Below, piece by piece: positions 14,804-21,566 of a stretch of DNA of 21,566 nt. The DNA is from Acidimangrovimonas sp. (GTDB taxonomy: Bacteria; Pseudomonadota; Alphaproteobacteria; Rhodobacterales; Rhodobacteraceae). The notes below the pieces were generated by a model. The model saw only the letters and a program-made list of their open reading frames with translations. It searched no databases and was not told the origin of the DNA. Both the position numbers and the translations under genes were made by a program. Where the stretch lies: contig JASBUM010000120.1 in NCBI GenBank assembly GCA_030147905.1, positions 1 to 21,566 of the forward strand. Reading direction: 5' to 3'. Positions within the stretch are counted from its first letter, which is position 1. Each line of letters begins with the position of its first letter.

Positions 14804-16005
14804 CGTCTCCCGCCGCCGGAAAGCAGGGCCATGACCATCGGCGCGGGCGAGAAGCCGCCCGCCGCGGCCTTGGTCGTCAGCGCGCGCAGATAACCACCCG
14901 GATTGTTGATCTCCGATACACGCTGCAGCATTGCGGCAACCGTAACCGCGGCGCTCTCGGCCCCAATGATACGCTCGGCCTCGTCCCATGCGCTGGGGCT
15001 GATGCCCATCATCCCGCGCACGAACCGCGCCAACGCCACCAGCTCGTGCCAATGTCGCGGCGGGTCCTGCGCGTAATCAAGGATATCGGGACAAGCCTTC
15101 AAAACCAGGGCGAGGGGCAGGGCGGGTGCCCCATCCCGAACCGCCTCGATCCTTTCGGCCGGCGCGCGGTCCGCCCGCTGGACCAGCCCCGCCGCCTTTG
15201 CCTTTTCTTGGCAAAGTTCAGATTCAAGGCTATCGGGTTTTGAATTCTGTAAGTGCCGCTCGGAATCAGCGTCATTGCCGCTCATTTCTTCTGATTCATC
15301 CAGTAGCATATGCACCGAACGCAGGATCGACATGGTTTCCTCGCCCAGTCTTTCGAGATCTTCCATGTCCAGCTTCCGCCGCGCTGCACGGGTCGCGGTC
15401 GCAAGACGCGCCGTCAAGTCGTCCCAATCGCCGGCAAGGCCGTTCTCGACCGCGTAATCGATCAGCTTTCCCGCGTCGCGACGCTGCAGGCTGATGGTCT
15501 CGCGCAGGCGCCGCAGGCGCTCGGCCGCGTCTCGTGCCGCCTCGGCCGCACGGACGATCATGTCCGCCTTCTGCAACAACGGACGCAGATCGAAGCCGAA
15601 GGCCCGGCTGATCTCGCCCGCGCGGTCCCGCGCCGCATAGCGCTTCCCGTTGGGGCTGTCGTGCCGCCGGAGAAGCCCCGCCTCGACCAGCGCCGCCAGA
15701 TGCCGGCGCAGGGTGCTTTCCGCCATCCCGTGCGCCCGTTCGGACAACGCGCGGTTCGACGGAAAGACGATAAGATCGCCATTGTCGGACAGCGCCTGTT
15801 CGGGGTGAAAGGTCAGCAAGGCGTTCAGCACCGTCAGATCCCGGTCACTGACACCAAGGGCGAGCCGTGCCGTGCACAGTTCACGAAACAGCGCCCATTT
15901 GTCGATATGCGAGACCGGCGCCGGGCGATCGGCTGCCGCCATCTCTGAGATCAGAGCAGCCGTAACCGGCCGCCGCCCGAAGGGCGTCGTCGAAATCAGC
16001 TCCAT
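14794..16005 (-). CDS. repC: Replication initiator RepC
   Basis: RepC is the essential initiator of repABC plasmids; the origin normally lies inside its own gene. The 403-residue protein begins MELISTTPFGRRPVTAALIS. It has the N-terminal winged-helix region with LFRELCTARLALGVSDRDLT, VLNALLTFHPEQALSDNGDL and FPSNRALSERAHGMAESTLR, then LAALVEAGLLRRHDSPNGKR. The C-terminal RepC_C part includes ALVLKACPDILDYAQDPPRH and NNPGGYLRALTTKAAAGGFS. The length is typical. No clear ribosome site precedes the ATG, which fits translational or structural control by the antisense ctRNA encoded in the 198-bp repB-repC gap. It is the last gene of repABC and converges on motB. Confidence 0.96.
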   Translation of the reverse strand: MELISTTPFGRRPVTAALISEMAAADRPAPVSHIDKWALFRELCTARLALGVSDRDLTVLNALLTFHPEQALSDNGDLIVFPSNRALSERAHGMAESTLRRHLAALVEAGLLRRHDSPNGKRYAARDRAGEISRAFGFDLRPLLQKADMIVRAAEAARDAAERLRRLRETISLQRRDAGKLIDYAVENGLAGDWDDLTARLATATRAARRKLDMEDLERLGEETMSILRSVHMLLDESEEMSGNDADSERHLQNSKPDSLESELCQEKAKAAGLVQRADRAPAERIEAVRDGAPALPLALVLKACPDILDYAQDPPRHWHELVALARFVRGMMGISPSAWDEAERIIGAESAAVTVAAMLQRVSEINNPGGYLRALTTKAAAGGFSPAPMVMALLSGGGRRAA

Positions 16006-16051
16006 ATGTCATCACGAGACAAAACTTTCACGCCCGCCGCAGCCGGCGCCC

Positions 16052-16067
16052 GTTGACATCCGTCAAC
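16052..16067. other. parS: parS-like palindrome 3, overlapping the ctRNA promoter
   Basis: GTTGACATCCGTCAAC, in the repB-repC gap. Its left arm contains the TTGACA (-35) of the predicted antisense ctRNA promoter on the plus strand. RepB bound here would be expected to affect that promoter. Confidence 0.78.
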
Positions 16068-16082
16068 CTGAAGCCCTATGTT
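16053..16082 (+). promoter_or_regulatory. ctRNA promoter
   Basis: TTGACA (16053-16058), a 17-nt spacer and CTATGT (16076-16081; TATGTT with 18 nt) form a strong sigma-70-like promoter reading against repABC. The predicted transcript begins near 16089. Confidence 0.75.
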
Positions 16083-16088
16083 CGGAAG

Positions 16089-16144
16089 TGCGAAAACACG
16101 AACAACGGCCTCTCGGGATCCATTCCTGGGGGGCTTTTGTTTTA
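16089..16144 (+). ncRNA. Antisense RNA (ctRNA, inc-alpha type) between repB and repC
   Basis: repABC plasmids carry a small RNA opposite the repB-repC gap that base-pairs with the repC leader and lowers RepC synthesis, setting copy number and incompatibility. Here a strong promoter (16053-16082) is followed by about 20 nt of single-stranded-looking sequence and an 11-bp stem-loop (16108-16134, with G-U pairs) ending in TTTTGTTTT. Location, strand, size (about 55 nt) and structure fit the family. Exact ends are estimated. Confidence 0.82.
16108..16144 (+). terminator. Intrinsic terminator of the ctRNA
   Basis: GCCTCTCGGGA pairs with TCCTGGGGGGC (11 bp including three G-U pairs), loop TCCAT, then TTTTGTTTT. 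In ctRNAs this hairpin is both terminator and target-recognition element. Confidence 0.82.
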
Positions 16145-16203
16145 GGTTCTGTCCTTGCCGTGCCTCCTGTTCATTGCCATGCTCGATAGCCCTCGCGGGC
16201 CGC

Positions 16204-17160
16204 TCATCCGCCGCCGCCGGCCTTCCAGCTGCGGTGAATCTCCTCCAGATGCGCGATCAGCCAATCCTCGAAACCGGCGCCATTCGTGTCGCGCCGCAAG
16301 GTCAGTGTCACCGCCGTTGCTCGACGCTGTACGCGCGCGATCTCCCGACCTTCGGCAGAGTGCACCACCTGTGCCGGCTCCGCCGCGGGCCGCCTGCGCC
16401 GCCCGGCCGACGCAGCCCAGGCGAAGACCGCCGCGAAGCGCTTGTCGGAAGACAGGCCGCCCGCGCTCAGCGCCTCGGCAGTCGCCGCCACCGAATCGAC
16501 CCCGCCTTCGACGAGATCGGCCAGTGCCAGCCAGCGGTCGCGCCCGATGCCGGGTGCCGGACCGATCGCCTCTATCAGCGGCATCGGGAGCCGGTCGGCC
16601 ACCGACAACATGCGCGAGATCACCGTCTTGTCGACGTGTAGCGCGTCGCAGATCACCCGGCGATCATAGCCCGCCTCGCGCAGTTGCGCGGCAAAGATCG
16701 CCTTCTCGACAAAGCTCAGATCCTTGCGGGCGCTGTTCTCCTGGCCCTGCGCCACCACCACTTCGCGGTCGTCTAGGCTGCGCACCATGGCCTTGACCGG
16801 CTGCCCCAACCGGCGCAACGCCGCCAACCGCCGTCGACCATAGACGATCTGAAAATGTTCCGGCTTCTCGGGGTGGGGGCGGACCAGAACCGGCACCTGC
16901 TGACCGTAGTCACGGATAGAGGCCATCAGCGCCTCGATCTCGGCCGGCTCCTCGTCAAGCCGATCGCGCAGCCCGCCATCCTCGATCCTGTCGGCGGCGA
17001 TCTCCGCGATCGAACGGCTCTTGAGATCGGCGATCGACTGGCTTACCGCGCCGATCGCGCCCGTCGTGTAGCGCGGCCGCGCAGCGTCGACCCGTGCCGG
17101 TCCATCCTGCGGGGCAGGGGGCTCACCCATCAATCCCTTGAGCAGATCCTTACGCGCCAT
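16204..17160 (-). CDS. repB: Plasmid partition protein RepB (ParB family)
   Basis: RepB binds the parS palindromes and works with RepA in plasmid segregation. The protein has 318 residues, beginning MARKDLLKGLMGEPPAPQDG, a typical RepB N-terminus. The ParB core includes DYGQQVPVLVRPHPEKPEHF and YGRRRLAALRRLGQPVKAMV (about 84-126), then QGQENSARKDLSFVEKAIFA. A helix-turn-helix lies near ICDALHVDKTVISRMLSVAD (170-189), the part expected to read parS. The ATG at 17160 overlaps the repA stop by 11 bp, indicating translational coupling; the longer frame to 17274 is an artefact inside repA. It is followed by the ctRNA gap and repC. Confidence 0.96.
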   Translation of the reverse strand: MARKDLLKGLMGEPPAPQDGPARVDAARPRYTTGAIGAVSQSIADLKSRSIAEIAADRIEDGGLRDRLDEEPAEIEALMASIRDYGQQVPVLVRPHPEKPEHFQIVYGRRRLAALRRLGQPVKAMVRSLDDREVVVAQGQENSARKDLSFVEKAIFAAQLREAGYDRRVICDALHVDKTVISRMLSVADRLPMPLIEAIGPAPGIGRDRWLALADLVEGGVDSVAATAEALSAGGLSSDKRFAAVFAWAASAGRRRRPAAEPAQVVHSAEGREIARVQRRATAVTLTLRRDTNGAGFEDWLIAHLEEIHRSWKAGGGG

Positions 17161-18340
17161 GGCCACGCCCCCATGCCTGCTGCACCAGCGTCTCGATCTC
17201 GCCGTTGACGGCGTTGAGCGATTCCATCGCCCGTTCATAGGTGGAGCGCGTGAACTGGCTCTTTTCCACCTCATAAAGGGTCTGCTTGGTCAGGCCGGCA
17301 TCCGAAATCGCGGTCGATTTCAGAACCGTATGATTGAGCACATGATCCCCGAACATCGAGCGCATGAAACTCACCATCTGGTTCTGCGGCCCGTCGCCAG
17401 GTTCGTATCGGGTGACGAGATAGCGCATCCAGTCATAGGACATGTCGCCGCCGGCTTCGGCCACGACGCCCAGAAGATTCGAGGTCATCAGAAGGAACTG
17501 GCACATCGACATGACATCGAGCATCTGCGGATGTACCGTCACCAGAACCGCCGTCGCCGCCGACAGGGCCGACATGGTCAGAAAGCCGAGTTGCGGCGGA
17601 CAATCGATGACCACGACGTCGTAATCGGCCTCGACCGTCGCCAGCGCGTCGCCGACACGGGTGAAGAACAGCGTGTCGGACTTCTGCACCAGCGCCCGCG
17701 GCGTGTCATGCTCGAACTCCATGAGGTCGAGATTGCCGGGAACGATATCGAGATTGGTGAAATAGGTCCGCTGGATCACCGCCGGCAGGGGACGCGGGTC
17801 GTCATAACGGATCGCGTCATAGAGCGTGCCGCCGTCGAGCAGGTCGAACTCGGGCTGGAAACCGTGCAGCGCCGAGAGGCTCGCCTGCGGGTCGAGGTCG
17901 ATCGCGAGCACGCGGTATCCGTCGAGCGCCATCTTCTGCGCCAGGTGCCCGGCGGTCGTGGTCTTGCCCGAGCCGCCCTTGAAGTTGATGACGGTGATCA
18001 CCTGCAGATGATCGCCCGCGCGGCGACCGGGCAGGTAGGTTCCGGGCACTTTCGCGCCATGTTCGAGATATTTCCGCAGCGCCTGGATATCATCGGGGCT
18101 GTAATAGCGCCGCCCGCCCGTGCCGACCTCGGGAGAGGGACCCTTGCCCTCGAGATGGAGCTTGCGCAGATACGCGTCCTTCACCCCCAACAGATCGGCG
18201 ACCTCGCCGCTGGTGAACTTGCGCAAGGCCTTGCGCGCATCGGGCGGGAACAATTGCGCACGATGCGCCTGCAATCGCTCGGACAAGCGAAGCGCATGCT
18301 CTCCGACGAGCCGGTCTATGCGCTGGCGCGGTGCGTTCAT
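17150..18340 (-). CDS. repA: Plasmid partition ATPase RepA (ParA family)
   Basis: RepA is the ParA-type ATPase that moves plasmid copies apart and, with RepB, represses the repABC promoter. The protein has 396 residues. An N-terminal MerR-like helix-turn-helix is seen at FTSGEVADLLGVKDAYLRKL (42-61). The deviant Walker A is FKGGSGKTTT (120-129), followed by AIDLDPQASLSALHG, and Walker B is in DYDVVVIDCPPQLGFLTMSA. The C-terminus includes VEKSQFTRSTYERAMESLNA, characteristic of RepA in repABC systems. The ATG at 18340 has a GAGGG-like site upstream. It is the first gene of the operon; upstream lies an A+T-rich region with inverted repeats that probably contains the auto-regulated promoter. Confidence 0.97.
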   Translation of the reverse strand: MNAPRQRIDRLVGEHALRLSERLQAHRAQLFPPDARKALRKFTSGEVADLLGVKDAYLRKLHLEGKGPSPEVGTGGRRYYSPDDIQALRKYLEHGAKVPGTYLPGRRAGDHLQVITVINFKGGSGKTTTAGHLAQKMALDGYRVLAIDLDPQASLSALHGFQPEFDLLDGGTLYDAIRYDDPRPLPAVIQRTYFTNLDIVPGNLDLMEFEHDTPRALVQKSDTLFFTRVGDALATVEADYDVVVIDCPPQLGFLTMSALSAATAVLVTVHPQMLDVMSMCQFLLMTSNLLGVVAEAGGDMSYDWMRYLVTRYEPGDGPQNQMVSFMRSMFGDHVLNHTVLKSTAISDAGLTKQTLYEVEKSQFTRSTYERAMESLNAVNGEIETLVQQAWGRGHGA

Positions 18341-18585
18341 CTCTGCCCTCGTTCGCCTCCGTTGTTACGGAAGACTTCGTTTTATTCCCTATCTACCGTA
18401 ATTAAATGCGGGCGGGGAGAGATTCGTGCAAGAAGTTTTTACCGTATCTAGTGTCTTCGACCCCGCGAAGACACTAATTTACGGTCCGCGGCCACCGCGA
18501 CCGGGTCTCAGGGCGCGAAATCGCGGCGCTTCGGCGCACCTACCACAGACACAGGCGAATCGGCCACGCAGGCGCGCCGCGCCGA
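18341..18585. promoter_or_regulatory. repABC control region
   Basis: This 245-bp non-coding stretch separates repA from the glycosyltransferase gene. It is A+T-richer than its flanks between about 18361 and 18485. It holds four copies of a TTACGG/CCGTA-type word: TTACGG at 18365 and 18479, CCGTAA at 18396, and the related CCGTAT at 18442. An 11-bp inverted repeat lies at 18449-18476. No GTTGAC-type parS palindrome occurs here. The repABC promoter and RepA operator most likely lie within it; I could not choose a unique -35/-10 pair. Confidence 0.6.
18449..18476. repeat. Perfect 11-bp inverted repeat upstream of repA
   Basis: TAGTGTCTTCG and CGAAGACACTA flank a 6-nt ACCCCG loop. No T-run follows on either strand, so a protein-binding operator or structural element is more likely than a terminator for the upstream glycosylation genes. 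TTACGG-type words lie on both sides of it. Confidence 0.65.
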
Positions 18586-20391
18586 TCAGGCGCCGATTCG
18601 GGCCAAGGCCTGCAAGGGGGCGTCCCACCGGCCGGCTTCTCCTTGCCGGTGCAGATGCAGGCAGCCGTACCAGCGATCCGCCGTGCCGCGCCGGCCCCAG
18701 TACCACATGCATTCCGCTCCGGCAGGCACCAGCACATGCGTATCGCGATGCCCAAGTGCGCCCGCGGCATGGGCGGTGGTATTGTCGATGGTCAAGATCC
18801 GATCGAGCGCCATGATCTGCGCGGTAAAGCCCGCCAGATCCCTCATCTGGTCGACGGTTTCATCGATCAGGAAATGTACGTCCGGCCGCAGGGCGGCGGC
18901 CTCGGCCCATTCGGCCGCGACATCTCCGTATTGCAGGTTCACCGCCAGCGCGCCCGCGGGCAACGCACCCGCCAGATCGCGCAGCGCGATCGAGCGACGC
19001 GCACCGGTCAGCGCATCACCCGACCGCCAGGCAAGCCCGATCACCGGCCCGTCGCCCGCCGCATGCCGATAGCGCGCGCGCAAGGCCTCGCGTCGCTCCG
19101 CATCGGCGCGCAGATAGCCGCCCATCGGCACCAGCCCCTCCGCCGTCTTGGGCAGGTAGCGCGCCAGATCCCCGAGAAAGACGACCTCGCCGCGTGCAAT
19201 CTCCATCGCCGCCGGATCGAAGGCGGATTCGTCGATGAACCCGAGCCCCAGCGTATTGCCCGCAAGCAGAGCCTTCATCCGCGCGTCGCCGACGAAGCAG
19301 GGCGTGCAGCCCGCGGCGACGGGGGCCAGCCGGATCAGCGGCAGATGCGCGAGCTGATCGCCGATCCCCTGTTCCTCCATCACGAAGAGGCGTCGCTGCG
19401 TGGTGATATTTTCGGGCAGCGCGGCCTCGGCCGGAATGCGCCGCCGGTTATGGCGCGGGTGCCGGTCCAGATAATGGGGCAGGCCGCGCGCGAAATCGCC
19501 CTGACAGAAGTGAAAGGCACTGAGCGCGGTCGAGGCCCAGACATGTTGTTCGGGAGAGATATGCAATGCCTCGGTAAAGGCGATGCGCGCTGCGTCCTCC
19601 TCGCCGCGATCGAGGTGGACATGCGCGGTCACCGCGCGCAGACGCTGGTAATAGATCGGACTGGAGAAGTGCCGGTCGAGAAGCGCCATCACCTCGTCGG
19701 GTCGGCCGAGATGCCGCAGCGCGGGGGCCAGCAGGCTGGCCGCCTCGTCGCAATCGGGTACATCGGCCAGGATAGCCCGAGCCGCCTTCACAGCCGCGGC
19801 GTGATCGGCACGCACCACCAAAGCCTTGAGCCGGCCCAGCCGGTGGCGCAGGGGCTCGGGGTCAAGCGAATGGGCAAGCTCGAAGGCCTCCGCCGCCTCG
19901 GTGAACTTCAGCGCCTCGGTCAGTGCCTCGCCCGCCTCGCACAGCAACGCGGGATCACGCAGGCGCCGCGCCATCCCCGCGATCAGCACCGCGCCGCGCG
20001 GCAGTTCGTGGCCGTGATCTTGAAGCAGCGCACGGTAAAGCCGCGCCATCGGCACGTCGTCGCTGCCCGCGTGGATAGCCGCGGCAAAATAGGGCAGGGC
20101 GGCCGCAGGTTCGGCCGCCAGCACATGCGCCTTGCCCATGCCGCCGAGCGCAAGCGGATCCTCGGGCGAAAGAGACAGCGCGCGGGCGAAGAATTCGTGT
20201 GCGGTCGCGGCCTCGGCGCGCTCCAGCGCGGCCCCCCCAAGGATCAGCCACGGGTGCAGGTTGTCCGGCTCTGCCTGACTGATGGGATAGACCAGCTGCA
20301 CCGCCCGCACCAGATCCTGCCGCATCAGGGCGCGATAGGCCTCGGCGATCAGCCTGGCGGTGGCGGGGGCGGTGGCCAGGGCCTTGGTCAT
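18586..20391 (-). CDS. TPR-containing glycosyltransferase (GT-B, heptosyltransferase/OGT-like C-domain)
   Basis: A 601-residue cytosolic protein. The N-terminal half (about 1-310) consists of TPR repeats, for example NLHPWLILGGAALERAEAAT and AHEFFARALSLSPEDPLALG. The C-terminal part resembles GT9/GT41-like transferases that follow TPRs in many bacteria: VIGLAWRSGD (450-459), an RSIAL block, a NLQYGD segment and the nucleotide-sugar site TIDNTTAHAAGALG (534-547). Such enzymes transfer sugars to proteins or glycans. The ATG at 20391 overlaps the upstream gene stop as ATGA, so the pair is translationally coupled. Upstream ATG/GTG starts in this frame are inside that gene. The substrate is unknown; flagellin is a candidate because of the flagellar context, capsule or O-antigen are others. 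Confidence 0.82.
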   Translation of the reverse strand: MTKALATAPATARLIAEAYRALMRQDLVRAVQLVYPISQAEPDNLHPWLILGGAALERAEAATAHEFFARALSLSPEDPLALGGMGKAHVLAAEPAAALPYFAAAIHAGSDDVPMARLYRALLQDHGHELPRGAVLIAGMARRLRDPALLCEAGEALTEALKFTEAAEAFELAHSLDPEPLRHRLGRLKALVVRADHAAAVKAARAILADVPDCDEAASLLAPALRHLGRPDEVMALLDRHFSSPIYYQRLRAVTAHVHLDRGEEDAARIAFTEALHISPEQHVWASTALSAFHFCQGDFARGLPHYLDRHPRHNRRRIPAEAALPENITTQRRLFVMEEQGIGDQLAHLPLIRLAPVAAGCTPCFVGDARMKALLAGNTLGLGFIDESAFDPAAMEIARGEVVFLGDLARYLPKTAEGLVPMGGYLRADAERREALRARYRHAAGDGPVIGLAWRSGDALTGARRSIALRDLAGALPAGALAVNLQYGDVAAEWAEAAALRPDVHFLIDETVDQMRDLAGFTAQIMALDRILTIDNTTAHAAGALGHRDTHVLVPAGAECMWYWGRRGTADRWYGCLHLHRQGEAGRWDAPLQALARIGA

Positions 20392-21566
20392 GCGCATTCT
20401 CGCGGTTGGGCGAAATAGTCGATCGTGTTGCGATAGGCGACACTGTCGATCAGGCAGTAATCGTTGCCGCGGCACCAGCGTTGCGCGAAGGACAGCGCAT
20501 TCTCGCGGCGCACCTCGATCCAGATCAGCGGCCGCGAACGGGCGATCAGGTCGGCGGCGCCGGCCAGAACCTCCAGCTCCATGCCTTCGGCGTCGATCTT
20601 GATGAAATCCGCGCGTTCGCCCGCAAGAAGCCTGTCGAGGCTCTCGACTTCCAGCCCGCCGGAATCATCGGCGACGAGGCTGGTGGCACCGAGATTGTCC
20701 GGATCGGCAGTTTCGGCCCGCATCCGCGCATGCGCGCGCCCGGCGCCCAATCCGATGCCGCGCGGGTCGACCACCCCGCCAAGTCCGTTGGCGGCGATAT
20801 TGTCGTGCAACAGGGCGATTGCAGCCGGGTTCGGCTCTACCGGATAGATCTTCGCCGGCGCGAGATGCTGCGCGTACCAGACGAGATGATTGCCGATGTT
20901 GGCGCCGACCTCGACGATGCGCGCGCCCGGCTTCACGAGCCGGCGCAACCGGTTGAGCGGCTCCTGCTCGAAGAAGCGGCCCTCCAGATGGCGGCCCTGG
21001 ATCAGGTCGAGCGGGTTGTTCACCCGCATCCGCGCAGAGATTCCATGATCGGATACCTCTGCCCAAAGCGGCTTGGCGGCGACGCGATCGGCCCACAGCC
21101 GGTCGACCGTGGCGCGCCAGTCGCGGCCCGTGGCCGAACGGGGGCCGGTGGAATGCTGGCCGCGATGGTTGACGAAGAATATCTCGGGCCGCTTGGCACA
21201 TCGGCCCCGCGCCCAGAGCTGACAGTAGAGCTTGTAATCCTCGCCCGTATCCATGGTCTCGTCGAAGCCGAAATCGGCGATCACCTCGGTGCGCACGAAA
21301 TGCCCGATCTGCACCGCCTGATAGGGAGGCGTCGCAAGGAATTCGGCATAGGAATCGATGCGCTCGGGCTGTCCGTCGCGCAGATGCAGCGCGCCCTCGG
21401 ATCCCTCCTCGCAGATCAGCCCCCAAAGCGCGTCGAGCGCGGGTTCGGCGGCAATGCAACGACCGAAGGCGTCGAAGGCGCTGGCGGCCAGCGTGTCATC
21501 GGCGTCGAGGAAGAACAGCCAGTCGATCCCCTGTTCCTGCGCCGCGGCGATCGCCTGATTGCGCCG
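20388..21566 (-). CDS. Fused GT2 glycosyltransferase - FkbM methyltransferase (5' end beyond window)
   Basis: 392 C-terminal residues are visible; the reading frame is open to the window end, so the true start lies outside and a GTG at 21314 is only an internal codon. The N-terminal part is a GT-A family 2 transferase: DXD-type FFLDADDTL (residues 18-26) binds the metal and nucleotide-sugar, and TGEDYKLYCQLW (107-118) carries the ED catalytic-type motif. From about residue 190 it is an FkbM-family SAM methyltransferase: VEVGANIGN (218-226) is the SAM loop and IKIDAEGMELEVLAG (about 323-337) the family signature. FkbM enzymes commonly O-methylate sugars. The fusion suggests one protein adds and methylates a sugar. 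It overlaps the TPR glycosyltransferase gene by 4 bp. Confidence 0.83.
   Translation of the reverse strand, partial: RRNQAIAAAQEQGIDWLFFLDADDTLAASAFDAFGRCIAAEPALDALWGLICEEGSEGALHLRDGQPERIDSYAEFLATPPYQAVQIGHFVRTEVIADFGFDETMDTGEDYKLYCQLWARGRCAKRPEIFFVNHRGQHSTGPRSATGRDWRATVDRLWADRVAAKPLWAEVSDHGISARMRVNNPLDLIQGRHLEGRFFEQEPLNRLRRLVKPGARIVEVGANIGNHLVWYAQHLAPAKIYPVEPNPAAIALLHDNIAANGLGGVVDPRGIGLGAGRAHARMRAETADPDNLGATSLVADDSGGLEVESLDRLLAGERADFIKIDAEGMELEVLAGAADLIARSRPLIWIEVRRENALSFAQRWCRGNDYCLIDSVAYRNTIDYFAQPRECA

Noticed and set aside
1..21566. CRISPR arrays, insertion sequences, tRNA or rRNA genes
   Set aside because: I saw no regularly spaced direct repeats, transposase motifs, terminal inverted repeats of an IS, or tRNA/rRNA signatures in the window.

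Overview
The window reads as part of an alphaproteobacterial plasmid or chromid, most likely from the Rhodobacterales (Rhodobacteraceae). The evidence is high-GC coding sequence (roughly two-thirds GC by eye), a complete repABC replication/partition module, two MucR/Ros-family regulators, CtrA-type TTAA-N7-TTAA boxes, and flagellar proteins of the alphaproteobacterial type. No chromosomal housekeeping gene, rRNA or tRNA is visible. The species cannot be named from the sequence.

Layout. Positions 1-3744 hold a leftward flagellar block: flgK (N-terminal part only), flgE and a periplasmic helical-repeat protein. Positions 3876-7340 hold a rightward operon flgF-flgG-flgA-flgH plus a FliL-like membrane protein. 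Positions 7381-11126 run leftward with flgD, fliK, an RpoH-like sigma factor and an unrecognised soluble protein. Positions 11465-13354 form a regulatory island: a leftward OmpR-type regulator with a degenerate receiver, then two rightward MucR-family genes. motB follows at 13532-14728. Positions 14740-18340 hold the replicon: two parS-like palindromes, then leftward repC, the antisense ctRNA locus with a third palindrome, repB and repA, and an A+T-rich control region with inverted repeats upstream of repA. Positions 18586-21566 hold leftward surface-glycan genes: a TPR/GT-B-like glycosyltransferase and, 4 bp overlapping, a GT2-FkbM methyltransferase fusion cut by the window end.

How it fits together. 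The flagellar genes make rod (FlgF, FlgG), L-ring (FlgH), P-ring chaperone (FlgA), hook and its cap and length control (FlgE, FlgD, FliK), hook-filament junction (FlgK) and stator (MotB). Flagellin, the export gate, motor switch, FlgI and MotA are not in the window. CtrA boxes lie upstream of flgE and the sigma gene, which would place a plasmid-borne flagellum under the chromosomal cell-cycle/motility regulator. The OmpR-like/MucR module resembles in logic the MucR-Rem circuit of rhizobia, but here it sits next to its likely targets. The glycosylation genes beyond the replicon could modify flagellin or another surface polymer; that link is inference.

The most notable points are a parS-like palindrome that contains the -35 element of the antisense-RNA promoter, a zinc-finger regulator that has lost two of its four zinc ligands beside an intact paralogue, and a pseudo-receiver OmpR regulator.
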